A stretch of 55,579 bases of DNA from Planctomyces sp. (GCA_016795105.1 JAEUIH010000051.1:1-55579); one strand, 5' to 3'. Counted from the stretch's first letter, positions 42,737 through 52,699 are shown. The notes: generated by a model from the sequence alone, not told the origin. Translations and numbers: made by a program.

Positions 42737-43107
42737 AGCTGTGCTTCCATCCCTAATCAATGACTGAATCTCGAATCCGATGTTTGACGACGAATGCGAC
42801 AAATGTTATCGGATTCCACAGCTTTTGCATGTGTCTCCCATACGTGATTCAACCCACCCCCCAAAAATTCGGAAAAACGCGGAGCCTGCGCAAGAAAAAC
42901 AGACACAAACGATGGGGCAGCCAAAGAAGCTCGTGCCAATCCAGAGGAACCTGTCCGATACAGTCGCAACTGCTGATCTGCTTTGCTAGAAAGTCTCCGA
43001 TGTTTAGAACGCTGAACCTTTGACGACCATTTAGAAAACCGCTCCAATTCCTGTTCAGTGTTCTTTGATTAATCGTTGTTCACTCATTACTACGTCCGGG
43101 GTGTTTG
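42737..43107. other. Divergent intergenic region, SDR and pyrophosphatase
   Basis: 370 bases between divergent genes, likely with promoters for both. No gene-like feature or clear hairpin. A CCACCCCCCAAAAATTCGG stretch (42855-42873) is the only conspicuous run. I could not assign -35/-10 boxes. Confidence 0.35.
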
Positions 43108-45273
43108 ATGACGGCCGTTACCATCGCGGTGCCAATTGTGGGCCTGTTCGGGTTGCTGTTCGCAGCGTGGCGATACAAGTGGGTCGCCAGCCAACCAGCT
43201 GGTAATGAGACCATGCAGCGAATCGCCAGCCAGATTCAGGCTGGAGCCATGGCGTTTCTCAAGGCCGAATATACGGTCCTGCTTGGTTTCCTGTTGGTCT
43301 GTGCGGCGTTACTGGTGGCTTCGGGAGCTGGTCAGGAGAAATCACATCCTCTAATCGCGGCCTCGTTCGCTATGGGAGCGCTGTTTTCCGGTCTGGCAGG
43401 CTTTTTTGGTATGCGAGTCGCCACACTGGCAAATGTGAGAACCACCAATGCCGCTCGAACCGGACTTGGACCAGCCCTCGCAATCGCATTCAGCGGCGGG
43501 GCGGTCATGGGGCTGACCGTTGTGGGTCTTGGAGTCTTTGGAATTGGAATCCTGTTTCCACTTTATGTCGCGAAGTTTGGCAGCACACCTGAAGCGATGG
43601 TCCGAGTCATTAACGTGCTGACAGGCTTTTCGTTTGGTGCATCATCGGTTGCCCTGTTTGCCCGTGTCGGAGGTGGAATCTACACAAAGGCAGCAGACGT
43701 CGGAGCCGACCTCGTTGGAAAAGTCGAAGCAGGCATCCCTGAAGATCATCCTCTTAATCCTGCCACCATTGCAGACAATGTGGGTGACAACGTAGGTGAC
43801 GTCGCCGGTATGGGCGCTGACCTGTTTGAAAGCTATGTCGGAGCCATCGTTGGCTCGATGGTCCTTGGCATCTCCTTCATGACACTGCCTGAGTTCAAAG
43901 ATTCATTTCAGGGAATGGGGCCGATCCTGCTCCCATTGCTGCTTTCGGCTGTTGGCGTGATTGCTTCAGTCCTTGGCACATTTTTTGTTCGAGTCAGCGA
44001 AGGTGGAAGTCCTCAAAAGGCACTGAATCGTGGGGAGTTGATTGCAGCAGCTCTAATGCTGGTGGGAAGTTATTTTGTCATTCAGACCATGATGCCATCG
44101 TCGTGGATGGTCGGCGACGTCAAATATACTGCGTTTGGAACCTATGCCGCTTCTCTGATCGGACTCGCCTGCGGAATTCTGATTGGAGCCGTCACAGAAT
44201 ACTACACCGGCTTTGGCCGAAAACCTGTTCTGGAGATTGCTCATCAGTCAGTCACTGGTGCAGCCACCAACATCATCGCCGGCCTGGGAACCGGAATGCT
44301 CTCAACGGCCATCCCAATCATTCTGATTGCAGTTGCGATTATCGGTGCCTACCACTTTGCGGGACTTTACGGCATTGCTATCGCTGCTGTCGGAATGCTT
44401 TCCAATACAGGGATCCAGCTGGCTGTTGATGCCTACGGCCCAATCTCCGACAACGCCGGCGGAATCGCCGAAATGTCTGGTATGCCTCCTGAAGTAAGAG
44501 AACGAACGGACCAGCTGGATGCCGTTGGAAACACAACAGCAGCCATCGGCAAAGGGTTTGCAATTGGATCAGCCGCTTTGACGGCTTTGGCACTCTTTAG
44601 TGCTTACATGGCAACAGCCGGTATGACATCAATCGACGTCGCAAAACCTATGGTCATGTCCGGTCTGTTCCTCGGCGCAATGATGCCCTTCCTGTTTTCA
44701 GCACTGTCGATGCAGGCTGTTGGACGCGCTGCAAAGAAAATGATTGAAGAAGTCCGACGTCAGTTTTCGTCAATCCCGGAACTGAAAAGAGCTCTGGCAA
44801 TCGTTAAGAAACATGACCACTCCCCCATGGATCAATGGCCCGCTGAGGATCAGAAGATCATGGCGGATGCAATGAGCAAAGTAGAATATGAGCGATGTAT
44901 CGCGATCTCCACACGTGCATCCATCCGCGAAATGATCATCCCCGGTTTGCTTGCAATCGTGTCGCCCATCGGGATTGGTTTCGGTGGTGGGACGGAAATG
45001 CTGGGCGGGCTGCTGGCGGGTGTGACCGTCAGCGGAGTTCTTCTGGCAATCTTCCAGTCAAACGCCGGTGGTGCATGGGACAATGCCAAGAAGATGATCG
45101 AATCAAAGATCACCGTTGACGGTAAGACCTACGGAAAAGGTTCAGACGCTCACGCTGCCGCGGTCGTTGGAGATACCGTTGGTGATCCGTTCAAGGACAC
45201 ATCCGGACCATCATTGAATATTCTTCTTAAACTTGTCTCTGTTACAGCCCTCGTCATTGCACCATGGCTCTAA
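43108..45273 (+). CDS. hppA: Membrane-bound ion-translocating pyrophosphatase
   Basis: 721 residues from ATG 43108, with about 15-16 hydrophobic helices. The catalytic block [20 protein letters not shown] starting near 197, followed by [15 protein letters not shown], and the C-terminal [19 protein letters not shown] bind Mg-PPi. At the K+-dependence position the sequence is [10 protein letters not shown] (Ala near 474), the form of K+-dependent enzymes; K+-independent ones have Lys there. Whether it pumps H+ or Na+ cannot be decided by eye. It hydrolyses PPi at the inner membrane. Its stop overlaps the next start. Confidence 0.93.
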   Translation: MTAVTIAVPIVGLFGLLFAAWRYKWVASQPAGNETMQRIASQIQAGAMAFLKAEYTVLLGFLLVCAALLVASGAGQEKSHPLIAASFAMGALFSGLAGFFGMRVATLANVRTTNAARTGLGPALAIAFSGGAVMGLTVVGLGVFGIGILFPLYVAKFGSTPEAMVRVINVLTGFSFGASSVALFARVGGGIYTKAADVGADLVGKVEAGIPEDHPLNPATIADNVGDNVGDVAGMGADLFESYVGAIVGSMVLGISFMTLPEFKDSFQGMGPILLPLLLSAVGVIASVLGTFFVRVSEGGSPQKALNRGELIAAALMLVGSYFVIQTMMPSSWMVGDVKYTAFGTYAASLIGLACGILIGAVTEYYTGFGRKPVLEIAHQSVTGAATNIIAGLGTGMLSTAIPIILIAVAIIGAYHFAGLYGIAIAAVGMLSNTGIQLAVDAYGPISDNAGGIAEMSGMPPEVRERTDQLDAVGNTTAAIGKGFAIGSAALTALALFSAYMATAGMTSIDVAKPMVMSGLFLGAMMPFLFSALSMQAVGRAAKKMIEEVRRQFSSIPELKRALAIVKKHDHSPMDQWPAEDQKIMADAMSKVEYERCIAISTRASIREMIIPGLLAIVSPIGIGFGGGTEMLGGLLAGVTVSGVLLAIFQSNAGGAWDNAKKMIESKITVDGKTYGKGSDAHAAAVVGDTVGDPFKDTSGPSLNILLKLVSVTALVIAPWL

Positions 45274-46739
45274 TGCTTCCCGGAACCCTGAAGATGCTCG
45301 CACTGGCAGCGTTTGTTCTCTGCCAGTCGTGCTTCATTCTGGTTCCGTCAGCATTTTGTCAGGATACTCCTGCAGGCCCCGGTAACCTTCGAGCCGGGGC
45401 AGCCACCAGTAATATTACTCCACCCATAGGCGGTGGAATTGTGGGTGGATTTGTTCCCGTCCCATCCACTCATATTCATGACGAACTCCATGCTCGCTGC
45501 CTTGTGCTCGATGACGGAAAGACCAGGCTTGCCCTTGTCGTCTGCGACTTACTGGGTATTCATCGCAGCGTCAGCGACCGCGCCCGTGAACTCATCTTCA
45601 CCAAAACCGGGATCTCAAAAGACTGCGTTCTGATCTCTGCCACCCATACACACTCAGCAACCAGTGCTCTGGGGGATCGACGGTACAGCTTCGATTCTGA
45701 ACTCAACGAGTACCAACAGTTTGTCGCCGAACGAATCGCCGACGGGGTTGTTCGGGCCATCAATCAGCTGGAACCGGCAGAAGTTGCTTTTGGATCAGCC
45801 TCGGTTCCCGAACATGTCTTCAATCGACGCTGGTTTATGACCGAGGAAAAAATCCCGGATACTCCATTTGGAACTCGTGATCGAGTGAAAATGAATCCGC
45901 CAGCCGGAAGCCCTGACCTGATCGATCCTGCTGGCCCCACAGATCCCGCGGTCTCATTCATCGCGTTGCGTCGACACAATGGACAGCTGATTTCACTTTA
46001 CGCGGCCTATTCTCTGCACTATGTCGGCGGAACAGGTCCAGGTCATATTTCAGCGGACTACTTTGGAATGTTCTGCCAGGAACTCATTCGCCTGACCGAC
46101 AGCTCCGATGCAGACCCGCCGTTTGTCCCGATGATGGCAAACGGAACGAGTGGTGATATCAACAACATCAACTTTCGAACACCACGACCCGGACAACCGC
46201 CTTACGCTCAGATGAAGTACGTCGCGAATGATGTTGCTTCCAAAGTTCACCTGGCACTTGAGGGCATTGATTGGTCCGGTTCGACTCAACTGGATGCTTC
46301 TTACAGAGAAGTTGATGTTCGCTGGCGTCGCCCAACCCCCGCTCAACTCGAATGGGCAAAAAGTAAACTCGCTGAACCCGCTTCGGACACAAACAAGACA
46401 GATCTCCCTCGCATCTATGCCGAACGTACCCTCGCAATGGCCGGACAACCGGAAACAGCCCCAGTACCAGTTCAGGTTTTGAAGATCGGCAACGCCAGAG
46501 TTGGCAGCCTTCCGTGTGAAGTACTCGTTGAGATCGGGCTTGCGTTCCGAAAACAGTCTCACAGCAAGCCGGCATTCCTCGTTTCGATGGCACACGGATA
46601 CTATGGATATCTGCCGACACCTGAACAACACGAACTGGGTGGCTACGAAACCTGGCTCGGTACAAATCGTCTGGAAATCGACTCATCTGTCGTCCTGCTG
46701 AACGCACTTGTACAAATGAGCGGGGATGAGCAGCGATGA
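45273..46739 (+). CDS. Exported neutral/alkaline ceramidase-like protein
   Basis: About 488 residues from ATG 45273 (TAATG with the hppA stop; 45264 is an alternative). A signal peptide (MLALAAFVLCQSCFILVPSAFC) leads into RAGAATSNITPPIGG, CDLLGIHRSVSDRARELI, SATHTHSATSALG, and a later SLYAAYSLHYVGG with more His. These match the N-terminal catalytic domain of neutral/alkaline non-lysosomal ceramidases, whose Zn site uses such His. It lacks the C-terminal Ig-like domain of full ceramidases (about 650+ residues). Many planctomycete members exist with unknown substrate. It overlaps the uvrC start by 4 nt. Confidence 0.8.
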   Translation: MLPGTLKMLALAAFVLCQSCFILVPSAFCQDTPAGPGNLRAGAATSNITPPIGGGIVGGFVPVPSTHIHDELHARCLVLDDGKTRLALVVCDLLGIHRSVSDRARELIFTKTGISKDCVLISATHTHSATSALGDRRYSFDSELNEYQQFVAERIADGVVRAINQLEPAEVAFGSASVPEHVFNRRWFMTEEKIPDTPFGTRDRVKMNPPAGSPDLIDPAGPTDPAVSFIALRRHNGQLISLYAAYSLHYVGGTGPGHISADYFGMFCQELIRLTDSSDADPPFVPMMANGTSGDINNINFRTPRPGQPPYAQMKYVANDVASKVHLALEGIDWSGSTQLDASYREVDVRWRRPTPAQLEWAKSKLAEPASDTNKTDLPRIYAERTLAMAGQPETAPVPVQVLKIGNARVGSLPCEVLVEIGLAFRKQSHSKPAFLVSMAHGYYGYLPTPEQHELGGYETWLGTNRLEIDSSVVLLNALVQMSGDEQR

Positions 46740-48103
46740 CCGACACCCCGTTGTCTGCTCGTGAAAAAGTCCGCACCTTTCCGACATCTCCTGGCGTTTA
46801 CCTGATGAAGGATCAGGAAGGCCGAGTCATCTATGTTGGAAAGGCTGTCAATCTGAGAAACAGAGCCGGCAGTTACTTCACTAAGGCTGCCGAAATCGAT
46901 CGTCGGACGGCGGAACTCGTCACTCAGATTGCCGACATCGACTTCATTGAAGTCGACAGCGAAGTCGATGCGCTTCTGATGGAAGCGAGGCTGATCAAGG
47001 ACATCCAGCCACGCTTTAATGCACTGCTTAAAGATGACAAAACGTTTCCTTATCTGCAGATCACAACGGGAGAAGACTTCCCTCGCATTGAGTTCACTCG
47101 ACAGCCGAAGTCCAGTGGTGTCAAACTGTACGGCCCATTCACGAGTGCGGGTAAACTTCGAGGCACAATCGCAGTGCTCCAGAAGATTTTTCGGTTTCGC
47201 ACCTGCGAACTTGATATCTCAGAAGACGATGAACGCTGGAGGTGGTTTCGGCCATGTCTGCTGGCAAGCATCAATCAGTGCACTGCACCATGCAATCTGA
47301 GAATCTCAAAGGAAGACTATCGGGAAGATATCCGAAGACTTCGCCTGTTTCTTGATGGAGGAAAGTCTCGACTGCTGAAGGAACTCCAGACACAAATGCT
47401 GGAGGCGTCGCAGGCACTAAAGTTCGAAAAAGCCGCTCGAATTCGAGACGAAATCGCTGCCTTAAACAGTTTGAACCTGCGAGGAAACCTCGAGGAACAT
47501 GCTCAGCCGGAAGTCTTCTACGTCGATCCTCGAAAAGGACTGATCGGACTCAAAAAAGTCCTCAGCCTGCCGGATACACCCCGTCAGATTGCCGGCCTCG
47601 ATATTGCACACCTTCAGGGCGGAGAAACGGTCGCCAGCCTGGTACAGTTTATCGACGGACTTCCATTCAAACACGGATACAGGAAGTTTCGGATCAAGAC
47701 CGTCGAGGGTGTCGATGACTTTGCATCCATGCGCGAGGTCATTACTCGCCACTTCCGACGGCTTCAACAGGAAGGAGAATCATTTCCTGACCTGTTGCTG
47801 ATTGATGGTGGAAAAGGACAGCTGAATGCCGTGATGGAAACGTTCACCGTTCTTGGTATCAAACCGCCATCCACCATTTCGCTTGCTAAACGCGAAGAAG
47901 AAGTTTTCGTTCCCGGTGAGTCAGAACCCATCAGGCTGAGTCGACATTCTTACGCTCTGAGACTGCTTCAATATGTTCGTGATGAAGCTCATCGCTTCGC
48001 ACAACATTATCACCACCAGCTTCGCTCTAAGAATGTGCTTGGGATTCCAGACAATAAGTCCAGGAAGAAGTCTCGGCGCCCGAAAGACGACCCCCAAATG
48101 TAG
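46736..48103 (+). CDS. uvrC: UvrC excinuclease subunit, short form without HhH domain
   Basis: 455 residues versus about 600 in E. coli. GIY-YIG nuclease (15-95; GVYLMKDQEGRVIYVGKA), Cys cluster, UVR motif (about 214-243; LEASQALKFEKAARIRDEI), RNase-H-like nuclease with Asp in AGLDIAH near 289, LLLIDGGKGQL near 355 and RDEAHRFA near 416. After FAQHYHHQLRSKN only 22 basic residues remain, so the C-terminal helix-hairpin-helix pair is absent. The stop TAG (48101-48103) is formed by the first unit of repeat array B, which suggests loss of the tail through repeat insertion, unless short UvrC is normal in this group. Confidence 0.9.
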   Translation: MTDTPLSAREKVRTFPTSPGVYLMKDQEGRVIYVGKAVNLRNRAGSYFTKAAEIDRRTAELVTQIADIDFIEVDSEVDALLMEARLIKDIQPRFNALLKDDKTFPYLQITTGEDFPRIEFTRQPKSSGVKLYGPFTSAGKLRGTIAVLQKIFRFRTCELDISEDDERWRWFRPCLLASINQCTAPCNLRISKEDYREDIRRLRLFLDGGKSRLLKELQTQMLEASQALKFEKAARIRDEIAALNSLNLRGNLEEHAQPEVFYVDPRKGLIGLKKVLSLPDTPRQIAGLDIAHLQGGETVASLVQFIDGLPFKHGYRKFRIKTVEGVDDFASMREVITRHFRRLQQEGESFPDLLLIDGGKGQLNAVMETFTVLGIKPPSTISLAKREEEVFVPGESEPIRLSRHSYALRLLQYVRDEAHRFAQHYHHQLRSKNVLGIPDNKSRKKSRRPKDDPQM

Positions 48104-48355
48104 GATGGGCATTCCTGCCCGTCCACAGCACATTGCGGCGGCGCGGACGGCACTTGGAAAGTGCCTGCTACCATGTAGGATGGGCATTCCTGCACGTCCA
48201 CAGCACATTGCGGCGTTGCGGACGGCACTTGGAAAGTGCCTGCCACCATGTAGGATGGGCATTCCTGCACGTCCACAGCACATTGCGGCGTTGCGGACGG
48301 CACTTGGAAAGTGCCTGCTACCATGTAGGATGGGCATTCCTGCCCGTCCACAACC
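48100..48355. repeat. Repeat array B: four units of 75 bp with two hairpin modules
   Basis: Units start at 48100, 48175, 48250 and 48325 (last one partial). Each starts GTAGGATGGGCATTCCTGC, then has (C/A)CGTCCACAGCACATTGCGG and ends with the palindrome GGCACTTGGAAAGTGCC. The inner two copies carry a change (TGCACGTCC) that breaks the first hairpin. Located between the convergent uvrC and PEP-CTERM genes. Confidence 0.9.
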
Positions 48356-48430
48356 CCTGCCTGCGATTCAACGCACTACCAATATCAACGCACCAATAAC
48401 AACAATCCAACCAGCGCGCACCAGGCCGTG

Positions 48431-48451
48431 CTCGGGCAGGAATGCCCAAGC
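48431..48451. repeat. Single hairpin module of the dispersed repeat
   Basis: CTCGGGCAGGAATGCCCAAG plus C, in inverted orientation relative to array B, immediately behind the stop of the PEP-CTERM gene. The same variant is found in array C. Confidence 0.75.
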
Positions 48452-48456
48452 TACAT

Positions 48457-49254
48457 TTATTTTTTACGGCGAGCCCAGAGACAGGCGGCGCCGAGGCTGT
48501 AAATCAGGATGGATGAAGGTTCCGGAACTGCTGCAGGCGCCATACCCACATTGATCGCATTGTAAATCAGTCGATCGATATCCCCGTTCGTATTTGGAAG
48601 AAGTGGCTCCGCTGCATAGAAGTTCAGGTTTCGGACTCGACCGTTGAATGCAGTCGTCTCCACTAACAGCGGCGTCGCTGAAGCCGCACCGGCAAGAAAG
48701 CTTGCATGAACAACAGCCCCATCCCGAGTCGTACCGATCATTTTGTATTCGGCATTCAAAGTCGTTACCCCGGCCAACAATGGATTGGAAGGGTTGAATG
48801 TCGGATCGATTGATTGCCCGAACAACGTATATCCGGTCGAAATCAGAGGATCGTATCCACCAGTTGCCCAACGGCCTCCGGGTGCGTAGAACCCAAAATT
48901 CATCATCATCACCACATTTCCGCCGCCATCCACATAGTCAGCAAGTGTGTTCCCGAGTGTCACAGCGTCAATCTGACTTGTGGCCGCCCAAACCAGAGCC
49001 GTATCGTACTGCTGCAGCTGGGCCAGAGTGGGATTCACGTGATTTGTGTTGTACACGCCGATCGCAGAGTAGGGCGTACCGGCCTGAGTCGCACCATTTG
49101 CAACTCGATTGTACATCCCCTGTATTCGGTTCGTGAACGCGTTGACTGTATCCGAACCCACAAGCACCACAGAGCCTGCTTCGGCCGATGCTGCGACGAA
49201 CACAAAAAGTACTGCTGAAAATAACAAACGATTCAACCCAAAAAACCGAGTCAT
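48457..49254 (-). CDS. PEP-CTERM sorted exported protein
   Basis: 265 residues from ATG 49254. Signal peptide RLLFSAVLFVFVAASAEAG; C-terminus VPEPSSILIYSLGAACLWARRKK is the classical PEP-CTERM tail (Val-Pro-Glu-Pro, helix, Arg/Lys), which in other bacteria is cut by an exosortase and linked to the envelope or extracellular matrix. The mature region starts SVVLVGSDTVNAFTNRIQ and contains an open alpha/beta pattern with VDGGGNVVMMMNFG; it may be a ThuA/GATase-like fold, but no catalytic site is obvious. Monocistronic by position. Confidence 0.8.
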   Translation of the reverse strand: MTRFFGLNRLLFSAVLFVFVAASAEAGSVVLVGSDTVNAFTNRIQGMYNRVANGATQAGTPYSAIGVYNTNHVNPTLAQLQQYDTALVWAATSQIDAVTLGNTLADYVDGGGNVVMMMNFGFYAPGGRWATGGYDPLISTGYTLFGQSIDPTFNPSNPLLAGVTTLNAEYKMIGTTRDGAVVHASFLAGAASATPLLVETTAFNGRVRNLNFYAAEPLLPNTNGDIDRLIYNAINVGMAPAAVPEPSSILIYSLGAACLWARRKK

Positions 49255-49455
49255 GGTCGGAGAATTCCTGAAGAACATAATGAAAAGCACCATTCAACCT
49301 GAGTTCACTGGCATTACGACTGGCATCTACGCGAAGTGGTGGCACTTCGAACGCCCCACAAGCACAATCCACCAGACTTGTTGCTTTCGATGCAGAGCAG
49401 TGATACCCTGACGAACCGCTTCTTCTCCCTCCGCAGATGATTCTTGAGACGCACC

Positions 49456-50106
49456 ATGTCGGGAAACGTCGGACAAGCCTCAGTGAAACGAACGGACTCG
49501 GGCCCACCCACCAGCCCGACGCTGCTCGATCGCCTTCGCACATGGCATGACGAAACAGCGTGGAATCTTTTTATCGATCGATATGGAAGCCTGCTACATC
49601 AGTGGGGAAGAGCTCGCCTGCAGGATCCCGGCGAAGTGGATGAAGTGAGGCAACTGGTTCTTTGGGAAGTCGCTCGTCGACTCACACTTTTCCACTACGA
49701 CGGTCGAAAGTCATTTCGCGGCTGGCTCAAAACGCTTTTCCGAAGTCGACTTTCAGACTTTCTCAAACAGAAACGACGTCGCTTAAATCGTGAACGTGAG
49801 GTCGCACTGATCCGCAGACCTCGGGAAGTTGACCGACGGCAATTGACCGACCCTGTGACGGGCTCCCTTCCATCACAAACCATCGAACGCACAGAAGGTC
49901 AGGTCGAAACAAATGAGATCCTCGCCCGCGTTCGTAGCCGTGTCAGTGAAAAAACCTGGTCGATCTTCTGGGAAATCGCCGTTGAGGGTCAACCCGTAGC
50001 CGAGACTGCTCGACGCCATTCCATGAGATACGCGTCTGCTTTCGCGGCGTTCTCTCGCGTTAGCCGAATGCTTCAGCAGGAGGCATCGGGAACCAGGGCT
50101 TCATGA
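49456..50106 (+). CDS. ECF-type RNA polymerase sigma factor
   Basis: 216 residues from ATG 49456 (a TTG at 49444 is less likely). Region 2 is recognisable in WNLFIDRYGSLLHQWGRARL, EVDEVRQLVLWEVARRL and SFRGWLKTLFRSRLSDFL. Region 4 has VSEKTWSIFWEIAVEGQPVAETARRH, a helix-turn-helix for the -35 element. The stop overlaps the start of a Ser/Thr kinase gene (ATGA). ECF sigma plus kinase pairs are characteristic of planctomycetes, where the kinase replaces an anti-sigma factor. Confidence 0.85.
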   Translation: MSGNVGQASVKRTDSGPPTSPTLLDRLRTWHDETAWNLFIDRYGSLLHQWGRARLQDPGEVDEVRQLVLWEVARRLTLFHYDGRKSFRGWLKTLFRSRLSDFLKQKRRRLNREREVALIRRPREVDRRQLTDPVTGSLPSQTIERTEGQVETNEILARVRSRVSEKTWSIFWEIAVEGQPVAETARRHSMRYASAFAAFSRVSRMLQQEASGTRAS

Positions 50107-52667
50107 CCAGTTCGGACACAGGAGCCTGCCCGGATCCGTCAGTACTGATGAACCTTGATCTGAACTTCGCAGATGGCGATCAGGCTCCCAGTGATCAGAC
50201 CCACTGTGATCAGGCTCAAATCGAGCTGCATGTCGAATCCTGCCCGCATTGCCAGCAGATACTTCAGGAACTGGCATCAAAAGTCAGCAGAGAGCTGGAA
50301 CACAGTCATCGGCTGCGACAGTCCGGCGAATCGATTCCGGAGATTCCTGGCTTTCGAATCGTGGAAGAACTTGGTCGAGGCGGGGAATCCATTGTCTTAC
50401 TCGCCGAAGATCTGCGGACATCCCGCCTGGTTGCTATAAAGCTGATCGCCACAGATCGGCCGGGAATCAGCGCCCGTCGCGCACGCTGGCTCGACGAAGT
50501 TCGCACTGCAGCCCGGATGCAGCATCACAATATTGTTCGCCTCTATCAGGTCGAAGAAACGCAAAAGTGGTTCCTTCTGATTTTTGAATATGTCTCCGGC
50601 GGTACGCTTCGTTCGTGGCTGGATTGCAGTATCCAGCAGGCACAGCTTGCGCGGCTGCTGCACACAATCGCGATCGCAGTCCAGAGAATCCATGAGCAGG
50701 GCTTCCTGCACCTCGATCTGAAACCTTCCAACATTTTGATTGACGATTCCGCAGGAGCAGATTGGAGATCAATTGTCCCGAAAGTGAGTGACTTTGGTAT
50801 CGCCGTGAGACATCAGCCGGACGAAGGCGATCCCCTGACAACTCGTCACGGTCGAGGCACCCCGGCCTATATGGCTCCCGAGCAAATTTCAGATCACGCT
50901 GCCGATCTTTCACCGGCAACAGACGTGTATGGACTGGGAGGAATTCTCTTCACGATGCTCACCGGCGTTCCTCCGTTTCAGGGTGACACTCCGGAAGACA
51001 CGTTGAGAAACGTCCTGACAACTCCAGTGTCGTTTCCATCCGATTCCGTCAGGCCTCAGATGGATGAGTTGGTCACCATTGCGGCCAAATGTCTGGAGAA
51101 ACATCCAGTCAACCGATATCAGACGCCTGAACAACTTGCGGCTGCACTCGAACCATTATTCTCAGAGTCGTCATCAACTCGCAACGCCCGCAGTCGCTGG
51201 TTTCCTGCCCGAATCGTTCTGGCGACAACTGGTATTCTCATCACGGCTTTCTTGCTGACACAGATACTCCGGCATAATCCGGATCGAACAGCGATTACCC
51301 AACAATTGCAGAATGCAATTCAAGCTGACGTTTCAGACCAGAATATGACAAGTGCGGTCAGTATTCCGAAGTCTTCTTCGGCAGATTTGCAGCCGAGCGA
51401 GGAGACTGCACAGGTTCTCTCACTGAGTCAATGGCTCGACGAACTAGCACTCGAACCAGCAGCGTTTGATGCTCCTCGTGCAGGGAAGCTCGTCCTGGCC
51501 AGCGACTTTTATACTCGTGATATCCTCCAGAATCAGTCGACGGCCACAGATGTCCTGCTTCGGTACGGCATTCTTCAGCTTCAGGCAGCCGCTCGACTTG
51601 CAGAGAGTCAGTACGCGGAATTCTATCCGGCTGCCGGAGAACTATTGGAAAATGCTGTGCTCCTGCTCGAACAGGTAACTCGAATCGATAAGCACAACAA
51701 CGATGCGACCATTGAACTCGTTGCGGCTCGGTTCTTTCAAAGCCAGCTCAGGCCAAGTCGGGTTCATGCATCTGCGAGCGATCGACTTCAGGATTCCAGG
51801 CGTCAACTGAATGTACTGGCAAAGACAGCGGATGATGTTCGAAAAATCTCCGATCTGAAACAACAGGTCCTCTGGGTCTCCAGAATCCTTGACCACTTTC
51901 GATTGACATCATGGAACGCACACTGGCGAGGTGACATAGAAATCGCTCAGGAAGTTGATCTTGCTGAAGCTGATTTCTGGAATCATCTCAGTGTCGAACT
52001 CACGCTGCCTCCAGACCTTTCAGTAAGGCACGCTTTAACAAAGCCGCAGGTAGGATTGAACGGCTGGCCTGAAATCCCCGAAGACGGCTGGCTGATTCCC
52101 GAGAACCTTAGACTCCTGAAACGTGAACTCATCCACGAACACCTGGGACAGCAGTTCTGGGCCGAGTTTCATCATCGAATTCAGCAGAATCCGACCGAAC
52201 AGACAGACGATCTGTCAGACTTTCTGAAGATGCTTGATCAGACAATCGAATTCCAGCATCAGAGGCTGCTCGACGCATCACTGCTGCCATCGATTCTGAA
52301 TCAGGAATTTGTACGCCCCGCCACAGGAATCGGGGCCGCTCTGCGAACCGAGTCAAAGCTGGATGAGGCGGAATGTCTGCAGAAGATGTATCAGCAACTC
52401 TGCGATGCCGCAGACGTTCGATTTCCAAACAATGCTCAGGTCTCTCTTGCAGCCTGTGAAGCCGATCTTCAGAAGTGGAAGAATGAACTTCGTCGAGGCC
52501 GAAAGCCGGATGCAGTCAAAGCTCTCGAGCAATCGCTCGCCAGAGCCCGAACTGCACTCGTCCTCGCTCCCGACTCCGTTGAAGCTCGCTTACAGGTAGC
52601 CGACCGCATCAAACGACTCACCAGAGCACTCTCCGAAGACAACGATCGTCGTAGTCCCCAACCGTAG
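50103..52667 (+). CDS. Ser/Thr protein kinase with N-terminal Cys/His site and membrane helix
   Basis: 854 residues. Near residue 40, H-V-E-S-C-P-H-C resembles the zinc site of ZAS anti-sigma factors. The kinase domain (about 79-350) has IVEELGRGGESIVLLAEDL, Lys in VAIKLI, catalytic H-L-D-L-K-P-S-N near 203, D-F-G near 230 and APEQ. One membrane helix (about 367-388) is followed by 460 residues of unrecognised, mostly helical extracytoplasmic sequence. It probably controls the overlapping sigma factor by phosphorylation or binding. The stop codon TAG (52665-52667) is part of a dispersed repeat unit. Confidence 0.88.
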   Translation: MTSSDTGACPDPSVLMNLDLNFADGDQAPSDQTHCDQAQIELHVESCPHCQQILQELASKVSRELEHSHRLRQSGESIPEIPGFRIVEELGRGGESIVLLAEDLRTSRLVAIKLIATDRPGISARRARWLDEVRTAARMQHHNIVRLYQVEETQKWFLLIFEYVSGGTLRSWLDCSIQQAQLARLLHTIAIAVQRIHEQGFLHLDLKPSNILIDDSAGADWRSIVPKVSDFGIAVRHQPDEGDPLTTRHGRGTPAYMAPEQISDHAADLSPATDVYGLGGILFTMLTGVPPFQGDTPEDTLRNVLTTPVSFPSDSVRPQMDELVTIAAKCLEKHPVNRYQTPEQLAAALEPLFSESSSTRNARSRWFPARIVLATTGILITAFLLTQILRHNPDRTAITQQLQNAIQADVSDQNMTSAVSIPKSSSADLQPSEETAQVLSLSQWLDELALEPAAFDAPRAGKLVLASDFYTRDILQNQSTATDVLLRYGILQLQAAARLAESQYAEFYPAAGELLENAVLLLEQVTRIDKHNNDATIELVAARFFQSQLRPSRVHASASDRLQDSRRQLNVLAKTADDVRKISDLKQQVLWVSRILDHFRLTSWNAHWRGDIEIAQEVDLAEADFWNHLSVELTLPPDLSVRHALTKPQVGLNGWPEIPEDGWLIPENLRLLKRELIHEHLGQQFWAEFHHRIQQNPTEQTDDLSDFLKMLDQTIEFQHQRLLDASLLPSILNQEFVRPATGIGAALRTESKLDEAECLQKMYQQLCDAADVRFPNNAQVSLAACEADLQKWKNELRRGRKPDAVKALEQSLARARTALVLAPDSVEARLQVADRIKRLTRALSEDNDRRSPQP

Positions 52668-52690
52668 GATGGCCATTCCTGGCCGTCCAC
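52664..52690. repeat. Single hairpin unit forming the kinase stop codon
   Basis: GTAGGATGGCCATTCCTGGC followed by CGTCCAC. It is the array unit with compensatory changes on both sides (GGCCA/TGGCC instead of GGGCA/TGCCC), so the stem is retained. The kinase reading frame ends at TAG within its first four bases. Confidence 0.8.
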
Positions 52691-52699
52691 ACGCTCCCC

